Assembly (NCBI RefSeq): GCF_030269925.1
Contig: NC_085123.1
Span: 8,866,001-8,930,000, forward strand
Length of the DNA stretch: 64,000 bases
Direction: 5' to 3'
Source of the DNA: Bombyx mori
Taxonomy: Eukaryota > Arthropoda > Insecta > Lepidoptera > Bombycidae
This document shows, piece after piece, positions 57,128 to 64,000 of the stretch; the first letter of the stretch is position 1, and each line of letters begins with the position of its first letter. The notes under the pieces were generated by a model that did not search any database, was not told where the DNA came from, and worked only from the letters and a program-made list of their open reading frames with translations. A program made the position numbers and the translations under genes.

Positions 57128-57545
57128 AATCTTTTTTTTTTATGATTGAAAGATTACTGATGGCCCGGAGGCCTTTCCAGTTTCACCAGGACAGGTGGGC
57201 GAGCAAAGGCTCAGCCAGGAGGGGTGGGATTTGCTAACAGCTACCCGGGCGCCTCCGAAGGAGACCTAACAGCTCAAGAGTGGCTGCTTCGCGAATGAAT
57301 CTACTACCGGATCGGAATCGCGACCCGCTGAGAAGATCCGGCGAGAAACTCAGCGGGCTGATGCGTGGGTTAGGTTGCACGTCGATCTCTTTGTCGAGTT
57401 CGACGAGTACGGTTACCGGGGTCCCTAAGCCTGCTCCTAGTGTTAGAGCTGAAGACGTCTAATGCAAAGGTTATTGGATCTGATGGATCCGTAAGGACGT
57501 GTCTAGGGCGTCGACGGTGACTGGCTCCTGCGTGATCAGGATTCG
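57128..57545 (+). repeat. BMC1-related repeat, variant
   Basis: Poly-T, ATGATTGAAAGATTACTGAT and GGCCTTTCCAGTTTCACCAG (shared with 21281) run on into CTACCGGATCGGAATCGCGA and AGATCCGGCGAGAAACTCAG (shared with 38051). This shows that the two repeat pieces belong to one unit. Confidence 0.65.
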
Positions 57546-57659
57546 GGGATGTCTATGGGTTAAGACGGTAACCACTTACCAATAAATATTTTTGTTGGAG
57601 CACATTCGCTGAATTCTAACAATCTCTGTTGTATGAACTGATTCGCAACACGGTAATGA

Positions 57660-57900
57660 CATTCCCTAAATTTATTCTTTCATTGCATATACGAGTGAAC
57701 GAGTTCACAGCCCGTCTGATGTTAAGCGGTTCCAGGCTCAAGGCATCATGGTGTGAATGTCGTCACCCTAATATAGAGATGAGGTCAGCCTCAATTATAT
57801 TGTATAAAGAGTAGCCCACCCTTTAAATCGGACCGCATGACTGCTTCGCAGCAAAACCAAACATGACGGTGATACATATCCGCGCGATCTTAAAATTCTC
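57660..57900 (-). mobile_element. Old Bm1 copy
   Basis: CGAGTTCACAGCCCGTCTGA to GACGGTGATACATATCCGCG in Bm1 order, strongly diverged. Confidence 0.6.
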
Positions 57901-57902
57901 CT

Positions 57903-58079
57903 TTATTTTATAGTTTAGATGGTTGGATGAACTCACGGCCCACCCGGTGTTAAGTGATAACCGGAGCCCATGGACATCTACAACGTAAGCTGCCACCCCG
58001 AGACACGAGTTGTAAGGTCTCAGGTCACTACAACGGCTGTCCCACCCTTCAAACTGAAACGCATTACTGCTTCACGGCT
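57903..58079 (-). mobile_element. Bm1 SINE, 3' part
   Basis: TTTATAGTTTAGATGGTTGG to GCATTACTGCTTCACGGCTT, tandem to the older copy just left of it. Confidence 0.78.
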
Positions 58080-58245
58080 TCCTTCCTTACATAATTGTAC
58101 ATTTTTATTCTAATGCTGAGTGGTCACCGTCACATATCGCATTAGTATGCTTAGTGCGAGTTTCTTAACGTTCTCGACAGCATAAAAGTTAACCCAATTT
58201 TGTATGCAGTTGGAACAGCGCCCCTAGCGGCAAACGTACGCAAAC

Positions 58246-58688
58246 GTAGAAGTCGTCGTGGCCTAAAGGATAAGACGTCCGGTGCATTCGTATGTAGCGA
58301 TGCACCGGTATTCGAATCCCGCAGGCGGGTACCAATTATTCTAATGAAATACGTACTCAACATATGTTCACGATTGACTTCCACGGTGAAGGAATAACAT
58401 CGTGTAATAAAAACCAAACCCGCAAAATTATAATTTGCGTAATCACTGGTGGTAGGACCTCTTGTGAGTCCGCGCGGGTAGGTACCACCACCCCGCCTAT
58501 TTCCGCCGTGAAGCAGTAATGCGTTTCGGTTTGAAGGGTGGGGCAGCCGTTGTGACTATACTGAGACCTTAGAACTATATCTCAAGGTGTGTGGCGCATT
58601 TACGTTGTAGGTGTCTATGGGCTCCAGTAACCACTTAACACGAGGTGGGCTGTGAGCTCGTCCACACATCTAAGCAATAAAAAAAATA
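58246..58688 (+). mobile_element. Bm1 SINE, full length
   Basis: Head GTCGTCGTGGCCTAAAGGAT, B box GGTATTCGAATCCCGCAGG, body and tail ATCTAAGCAATAAAAAAAAT. Promoter boxes look intact. It lies just past the Nup214 3' end. Confidence 0.93.
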
Positions 58689-58784
58689 AAAAAATATGAG
58701 CTAACTTTTACGCTATCGACAACGTTAAAAAACTCGCACTAAGCACAAAGAACACATTCACCAAACATTACTCAATGAAACACA

Positions 58785-58942
58785 CATTCTTATATAAGCA
58801 CTTTAATAAAGCGACACGATTATAAAACTCACTGACGTAAACATCGGATAATCATACATAATTATTTACTATTGCAAATCAGACTAAAGCTGCTTCCCTA
58901 CTTTCGTTTGATGGGTAGATTTCGTTTCTCGCGTAGCACTCT
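58785..58942 (-). other. Nup214 3' UTR
   Basis: Repeat-free sequence after the stop; ATTAAA on the minus strand at 58807-58802 is a likely polyadenylation signal. Confidence 0.5.
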
Positions 58943-58973
58943 TTAGCCGCGCCAGCCAGTGAACGATGGAGAC
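58943..58973 (-). CDS. Nup214: Nup214 terminal exon (31 nt)
   Basis: Acceptor GGCTCTTAG before 58973; one base completes ACG, then SPSFTGWRG and TAA at 58945-58943. Phase fits the upstream donor exactly and the GWR ending fits the family. Far too short to appear as an open frame. Confidence 0.8.
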
Positions 58974-61900
58974 CTAAGAGCCGTGGAAACAAACATAAAT
59001 GAGTACACACGTGGAAACGCAATGCTTACACTAAATAAATACTAATAAAAGCTATTATTGTATTGTATATGTATAAACCAGCTTTTGCCCGCGACTTCGT
59101 CCGCGTGGAATAGTTACTTTGGCATAACGCAAAATTTTACCCCCCCCCCCCACTTCATTTACGTAGAAAGTGAAGATATTTTTGAATTATAGAATGTTGA
59201 GGAGCTATTTAAGCTCCTATTTTGAAACATTCTTTATCGGTGCTCCACTTGTATTGTTCTTACTGTGATGTTATATAGCCCATAGCAGCGGTCGGGGAAC
59301 TTTTTTAATTATTACCCCAAAATATTTTTGTGTAAGTTGATATTACCCCATGGCGACGAACAAAAAAAAACAAAATGGCTTCTTTTTAGTATCTTTCATA
59401 TTATAGCCTCCATGATAATTTTGAAAAAAATACAATGACTCAAAATTTTACGATTCTAAAGAAGTTTAACTTCAATATATACTTTTTACTCACAAAAGTT
59501 TCATTTTTACCCCCCAAAATTTAATTTTACCCCATTTGGGGTAATTAACCCTTGTTCCCCGACCGTTCTGGCCTATAGCCTTCTTCGGTAAATGGGCTAT
59601 CTAACACTGAAATAATTTTTCAAATCGGACCAGTAGGTCCTGAGATAAACGCGTTCAAACAAACAAACTCTTCAGCTTTATAATATTAAGTACAGATAGG
59701 CATAAATAAATTAGTTATGTACCTACAACACTGTCTGTCAACTGTTTTAAAAAAAAATGCAATATTTTCAAAAAAAATATTAATAAATTGAATTTAAATC
59801 TTGTGTTGTATTTAGATTATGGTCCATTTTCGATCATTGGGCAAACATTCTATCTAACTATCTTGCATCCATTGCTGGACATACCATAGGACTCCCACAC
59901 TCAGCAGATTCAGGTATTTTTATTGGGTGGACGAGCTCACAGCCGACCTGGTGTTATATGGTTACCGGAGCCAATACACATGTACAACGTAAACGCCGCC
60001 ACCCACCTTGAGATACAAGTTCTAAGGTCTCAGTATAGTTACAACGGCTGCCCCACCCTTCAAACCGAAACGAATTACTGCTTCACGGCAGAAATAGGCG
60101 GGGTGGTGGTACCTACCCGGGCGGACAGTAAAATATTTGGGCGAATAGTACCTACGTTATTTTAAACAAAACGCAGTTGGCGCCGCAAGCGTGCTCACGG
60201 CTGCTCAAAGTACTCACGTATTGAAACTTGGAGCTTGTTGCTGTTGTTGCTGACCAGATTGCTGAGCTAGATTACCGAACGTGAGGGTGTTCTGCGTCGC
60301 TAAATTCTCGAAAGTCGAGTTCGACTGTGTAGACCCGAAACCTGAACATTAAAAGTTTTTGTAAAGACAAATTTGGTGGAACTGATGAGGAAATCAATAA
60401 GGACACATGGATTAAAGAAAAAAGGTAGGAAATGGAAACGTTTCGCTGTCTCTCTCTCGCACTGTTACGCCCACCTGGCTGTGACGTCATAAGCCTTTAC
60501 TTTTTTTTGTTATCCGATAATTTATTTTACCGGTATCATTAAATTGGTTCTATGTAGGCAATTTCTCGAAGGATTTACAGCATGTAATTTTTAAACACTT
60601 TGGAATAAATTTAATATTCTATATTAGGGGCATTTTTTCCCGGTCACCTGTGCGTATATTTTTTTTCACTGATAACATATTATCGAGGTGTGGAAGGCTA
60701 TTTTGGCAACTTTACAGGATAGCTATTTAAAGTTAAAATTTGGAAAAAATATCATAACAAAAAGAATTCTTTAGCTATTTGAATGAAAAAATTTAATTTA
60801 TATTCAATTAAAAGCATCCGAACTGTTGATGCTGATAAAACGCACTTTTAATTACAGAGATAAATGTTACATATTAACCGAAATGTCGTTTAAGCCAAAT
60901 ATTCTTTCACCACTCAACATGTAAACAATATCTAAAGCTACCCCCAGACAAAAAAATTAATTACAGCGCGTTTCAGTCACATCTATACTAATATATAAAT
61001 CTACAGTGGTTTTTACGGATGCTCCGTTATAACTACTGAACCATATATCCGATTGACTTGAAACTTTGTATTCATGTAGAAAATACATGTACTTAATGGA
61101 TAGGCAAATATTTATATGAGTGTTGGACTCCCTACACAAGTTGCCGGGGCGTTTAATGATGAGAATCTTTGTGGGGGTGAGAAATAATAATGTTAATTTT
61201 AAATGCCCAGCGAAGCGGACTGGTACAGTTAGTAATTATATAATTTAAAAAAAAATGGCATGTTAGAATCTCATCTTCTTACCTGATATAGGACTGGCCA
61301 TTCCCCCAAACATTTTCCCGGGGGAGGTGTTCCCGAAGGCCGGAGTGCCGCCGAACACGCTTCCAGAACCGAACGAAGCCGGCGCTCCGAATCCGCTGTT
61401 CGGGCTCTTGTTGAATCCACCGAAAGACCCAAAGCCACTACCCGTAGGAGAACCAAAACTGTTCCAATCAAATACCAGTGGTTTTATTATCTATATCTAC
61501 GCTTGAAAGGCAAACGTGACTAAGCGACAATGCGTGAACTTTACAGTAGACTAATTTAAAGTTGAAATACCTGAAAAAAATCTATTTTAACGAATCTAGC
61601 TGTAGGATTGAAATGATTTTTATAGACTTAGAAATATAAATATTTTGGCGCATCGAATATGGTTATTTGCCTATCATTTATGTATATGTTTTTGATTTGA
61701 TTTGATATAAAGCAGTCATTGTCGCTTAGTCACATTTGCCTTTCAAGCGTCGATTTAAATAAAAATGAATTGCTGTTCGTTAGTCTCGAACTCGAGAACG
61801 GCTGGACCGATTTGGCTAATTTTGGTCTTGAATTATTTGTGGAAGTCCAGAGAAGGTTTAAAAGGTAGATAAATATGAAAAATCCTCGGAATCAAATAAA

Positions 61901-62933
61901 AATAACAATTTTGTTTTTCCTTTGATGTGTCCCCTGTCGGACGGATTCCTTTTGTTTGTTTTAAGTTTATTTTATACAAAAGCTTAGGTCTTTAATTTCT
62001 GATTGAGGCACTACGAAGTCTGCCGGGTCAGCTAGTACATACAAAAATTCAATCAATTTAAATGAATCAAATTCTTTATCCACGATTCGATACACGAACC
62101 GTAGAGTTTGCAAAATCATAAGCCAATATTATCAAGTTTTACTTAGAAGAAGGCGTTTATCCTTCTCCCTTGGGTCGTATTCCTCAATGCTGAGGGTCGT
62201 GACCATCCTTATGTAATCTCGCATAAAAGTTTCTAATAAGTCAGCTACAGAGCAATAAAATAGACTCAGTGGAAGATATTTTTTTCGTACCCCAAAGGGT
62301 AAGTTTTCCCGTTAATCACAAGAGGACAAACTGATTTTACATTTATGTCGCACACTTGTATTTATTTTTGCATTGAGTACGTTTCTCGAATGTTCCAGTT
62401 GTGCCGAGAGTGTTCTAATGGCCTCGAGAATGTTCTTGACTTATACGAGACCAAAACATTCGAGAATGTTCTAGTTCTAGCATCGAGAATGTTCTGGAAA
62501 ATTGTAGACACAATCGAAACGTTTATAAAGCGGTGATGTAGGCGATGTGAAGGCACCTTCTATTCGAATCAAAGCAAAACTGCGAATTGTGTAGGTAAGG
62601 TTTACCTTAAGATTTGTAAGTATTTCGACGAACAGTTTTATACATCCTTACCCGCAACTCATAACATTATTAAATCACTGCCATCTATTTTATTTCAATC
62701 AAACAACCTAGCGCTCTTTGGGAATGTTCGATTTTAGTGCTCATCGTCTTACCGGGGGTCTTTAAATGATATATATTCTTAAGCAGTTAATTATAAAGGA
62801 AAAGTATATAGCAATATTTATGGCAACATTACTTACTATACATTCGAGGCACTAATTAAATTTTTCACTTACCCAGCAGACTGACCGAATGTTGGCTTAG
62901 AACCGAATGCAGCAGGGCTACCAAAGCCGGGAG
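58943..62933 (-). CDS. Nup214: Nucleoporin Nup214, C-terminal FG-repeat exons (partial)
   Basis: Exons 62933-62873, 61458-61283, 60341-60218 and 58973-58943 on the minus strand join in phase and end at TAA. They encode an FG-rich tail with 13 FG dipeptides: PGFGSPAAFGSKPTFGQSAG, then GSFGGFNKSPNSGFG, VFGGTPAFGN, STFENLATQNTLTFGNLAQQ, a short glutamine run and a final PSFTGWRG. The order of FG repeats, the ATQNTLTFGNLAQQ block and the GWR end match the C-terminus of NUP214/CAN as I recall it. This is a cytoplasmic-face pore protein whose FG tail binds export receptors such as CRM1. The first visible exon enters with two bases, so the gene continues beyond the right edge, where the beta-propeller and coiled coil should lie. 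Introns carry Helitron, MITE and Bm1 insertions. Confidence 0.88.
59091..59688 (-). mobile_element. Helitron-like element with nested MITE
   Basis: Left end CCAGCTTTTGCCCGCGACTT and right end CAAACAAACTCTTCAGCTTT / ATAATATTAAG correspond to 2257-3275. A run of 13 C at about 59142 lies inside. The reversed terminal hairpin GCGGAC/GTCGCG fits a Helitron 3' end. Confidence 0.6.
59286..59570. mobile_element. hAT-like MITE with 8-bp target duplication
   Basis: Ends CAGCGGTCGGGGAAC and (reversed) CAGAACGGTCGGGGAAC are inverted. GCCCATAG (59278-59285) and GCCTATAG (59571-59578) are an 8-bp duplication with one difference. 285 bp, non-coding, with repeated TTACCCC motifs inside. It sits within the Helitron and is therefore younger. 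Confidence 0.8.
59913..60126 (-). mobile_element. Bm1 SINE, 5'-truncated
   Basis: TTTTTATTGGGTGGACGAGC to GGTGGTACCTACCCGGGCGG. An RTE-like trace (CCATTGCTGGACATACCATA) lies just to the left at 59865-59910. Confidence 0.88.
60218..60341 (-). CDS. Nup214: Nup214 penultimate exon
   Basis: Acceptor AATGTTCAG, donor AC/GTGAGT. Encodes FGSTQSN, STFENLATQNTLTFGNLAQQ, SGQQQQQQAPSFNT. Confidence 0.87.
60342..60981. other. Nup214 intron, no other feature
   Basis: AT-rich; no repeat copy recognised before the Helitron at 60982. The 72-codon frame at 60272-60490 is a shadow of the exon plus intron. Confidence 0.5.
60982..61234 (+). mobile_element. Non-autonomous Helitron, third copy of 9504
   Basis: Begins TCTATACTAATATATAAATC and ends AGCGGACTGGTACAGTTAGT; the terminal CTAG is changed to TTAG. 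Ends 49 bp before the Nup214 donor at 61282, oriented antisense to the gene. Confidence 0.7.
61283..61458 (-). CDS. Nup214: Nup214 FG exon
   Basis: Acceptor GATTGGAACAG, donor CAG/GTAAGA. Eight FG dipeptides (FGSPTGSGFGSFGG; GFGAPASFGSGSVFGG; AFGN; MFGG). Confidence 0.9.
61497..61752. mobile_element. MITE with about 35-bp inverted repeats, copy 2
   Basis: Same inverted repeats as 6300-6521 (CTACGCTTGAAAGGCAAACG... / ...TTGCCTTTCAAGCGTCG). 256 bp, inserted 38 bp upstream of the Nup214 exon acceptor. Confidence 0.8.
61755..62036 (+). mobile_element. Non-autonomous Helitron, second copy of 828
   Basis: TAAATAAAAATGAATTGCTG at the start, CTCGAGAACGGCTGGACCGA inside and GCCGGGTCAGCTAGT at the end. 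It immediately follows the MITE. Confidence 0.72.
62150..62235 (-). mobile_element. RTE-type LINE trace
   Basis: CCTCAATGCTGAGGGTCGTG is the reverse of the HDPQH-stop end of RTE reverse transcriptase. Confidence 0.45.
62383..62499 (+). promoter_or_regulatory. Cluster of heat-shock elements
   Basis: Three perfect three-unit elements, TTCTCGAATGTTC (62383-62395), TTCGAGAATGTTC (62459-62471) and GAATGTTCTGGAA (62487-62499), plus a near-perfect one at 62423-62435, fall within 117 bp. Alternating GAA/TTC units at 5-bp steps are the HSF-binding consensus. The elements are symmetric; orientation is taken from the TATA box that follows. Confidence 0.75.
62524..62529 (+). promoter_or_regulatory. TATA box after the heat-shock elements
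   Basis: TATAAAG lies 25 bp after the last element, a spacing like insect hsp promoters. Transcription would begin near 62554 on the plus strand, opposite to Nup214. TAG/GTAAGG at 62595 could be a splice donor for that transcript. Confidence 0.6.
62600..62872. other. Nup214 intron, downstream of the heat-shock-type promoter
   Basis: No long plus-strand frame follows, so any transcript would be non-coding or have its coding exon beyond the window. Confidence 0.45.
62873..62933 (-). CDS. Nup214: Nup214 FG exon, first in window
   Basis: Acceptor CTCTTACAG, donor GG/GTAAGT; 61 nt, PGFGSPAAFGSKPTFGQSA. Enters with two bases of a codon begun in an exon not found in the window. Confidence 0.85.
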
Positions 62934-63090
62934 CTGTAAGAGATTTTCGAATGAGCACAACATAACGCAAAGATACCTCAAAAGAAGAAACAAACTTTGC
63001 TATATTTTTATTATTGGGTTAGACGGTGAGCCAATTTTTCACTGCGGAGGGTAAGCTGCAAAAAGGTTTTAAAAAAACGGTGCACGTGAA

Positions 63091-63434
63091 TGAAGTGAAA
63101 CTTCTATTTCGATGAGAAGTATTGTGGTTTTCTTCATTTTTTATCCTTAAATCAGATTGCTCTCGTAATAGGGAATGCTGTGTATAAGAGATGCGACATA
63201 TATACTATACCCGTATTTTAAATTATAGATAGAAAAATAAATATATATTTTTATAATACTTCATTAAAATATTGGACGCTATTCGTTAGTAACGCTCGCG
63301 CTCGCTTGTAACAGGTATACTACGCGCATGTGTTCTAGTGCCGCGCATTCATTCTCGCTTTGTCTCTTTCTAGTATGGTAGCGTTAAACGTTTAACGCAA
63401 CCTTGTTAGAAGTCGCATTAGAAGTTTCACTTCA
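63091..63434. mobile_element. MITE with TGAAGTGAAACTTCTA inverted ends
   Basis: 16-bp ends, TGAAGTGAAACTTCTA at 63091-63106 and its inverse at 63419-63434, enclose 344 bp including a CpG-rich stretch (AACGCTCGCGCTCGCTTG). The end is itself nearly palindromic. Related motifs occur at 21826 and at the ends of the 21477-22669 element. Confidence 0.6.
63381..63398. repeat. 18-bp perfect palindrome
   Basis: GCGTTAAACGTTTAACGC reads the same on both strands; inside the MITE. Confidence 0.85.
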
Positions 63435-63732
63435 ATAATATGATGATTATTAATACGAGTATTTAATGAAATATACCCTTATATATAGTCTTTTCCTAAG
63501 GCTTTGGCGAAACGTAGATGTATTTAATTTTACAGTTTAATTTAGCGTTTTTTTTTGAGTCATATTACTTACGACGTTTCGATACCTTATAGTTTTCGTG
63601 GGCACTCACGGATGACCGTTCAGCACTACCGTATTGTTGCAACGTAAAAGTATATACCCTTATAAGATTTTGATAGAATTTTAACAATTTTAATAGTACA
63701 ATAGATGTACTGATATGTTAATAATTTATTTT
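63435..63732. other. Nup214 intron, repeat-like sequence
   Basis: A reversed CCGTGAGTGCCCACGAAAAC and GGTATCGAAACGTCG at 63572-63620 looks like a moth repeat. A strong donor-like GTAAGT there has no FG coding upstream. Confidence 0.4.
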
Positions 63733-64000
63733 TATTTTTTATTATTATTAGTTTTTTTGGTGAGGGGAAATCGCCGGACTTCCGCCCTCCACTGGGGATA
63801 GAGGGCGGAGCATGTCAGAGTCGAACTGACTAAAACCTCCTGTCGCTCAACAACCAATGTCCAAACCTCGCATGAGACAGAACTCATGAAGAGGAAAAGG
63901 GGGGAAAGTGAAGCGTTTAGTGCGGAGCACATCTCTCCCATCACCCCCCCCCCTCGGGACGCCGGACCGGCGGTCGTCGGCGCCACGACCACCAGCCCTC
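63733..64000 (-). mobile_element. LINE 3' end, R1-clade-like
   Basis: GC-rich sequence, abruptly different from the AT-rich intron, with a poly-T (A tail on minus) at 63753-63760. The minus strand reads GGAGGTTTTAGTCAGTTCGA and CTCTATCCCCAGTGGAGGGC, the style of R1-type LINE 3' regions. The minus-strand 86-codon frame here is not a gene. Runs off the window edge. Confidence 0.5.

Noticed and set aside
63560..63620. Strong GTAAGT donor as a possible upstream Nup214 exon
   Set aside because: The sequence before it on the minus strand contains no FG motifs, is not open in the needed phase, and looks like repeat sequence.
63732..63992. 86-codon minus-strand frame at the right edge
   Set aside because: Low-complexity start, no domain, and the DNA looks like the untranslated 3' end of a LINE.

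Overview
This looks like a stretch of nuclear genome from a silkworm-type moth (Bombyx mori or a close relative). It is AT-rich, its genes have introns, and it carries dozens of copies of a tRNA-headed SINE that I recognise as Bm1, several copies of a second Bombyx repeat (BMC1/L1Bm-like 3' pieces), lepidopteran Helitron ends finishing in CTAG, and RTE- and CR1/Jockey-type LINE debris. Organism and family names come from memory; the repeats themselves are visible as near-identical copies within the window. There is no bacterial, phage or CRISPR content.

Four protein-coding genes can be reconstructed by splicing open frames at GT/AG sites with matching phases. (1) Minus strand, 41457 down to 7666: five exons, 252 codons, a secreted cysteine-rich protein with a signal peptide and a hydrophobic C-terminus, from a conserved but uncharacterised insect family. 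Its introns of about 2 to 20 kb fill the left half of the window and hold most of the repeats. (2) Plus strand, 43123-45704: ECSIT, five exons, 370 residues, a mitochondrial complex I assembly factor and Toll-pathway adaptor. (3) Minus strand, 48086-46019: a TM2D1-type TM2-domain membrane protein, four exons, 200 residues, convergent with ECSIT. (4) Minus strand, 62933-58943: the 3' end of nucleoporin Nup214, four FG-repeat exons including a 31-nt terminal exon. Its 5' part lies beyond the right edge.

Region by region: 1-7.6 kb is intergenic with Helitron, SINE, LINE and MITE remnants. 7.6-41.5 kb is the secreted-protein gene. 43-48 kb is the compact ECSIT/TM2D1 pair. 48.3-51.9 kb is a composite element bounded by inverted repeats, containing an internal LINE fragment and a nested pogo/Tigger element. 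52-58.7 kb is repeat-rich. 58.8-64 kb holds the Nup214 tail, with Helitron and MITE insertions and a cluster of heat-shock elements followed by a TATA box inside one intron.

The genes do not form a pathway. The most unusual items are the heat-shock-type promoter inside the Nup214 intron, the composite inverted-repeat element, the long repeat-loaded secreted-protein gene, and a full CTCF-like motif in its largest intron.
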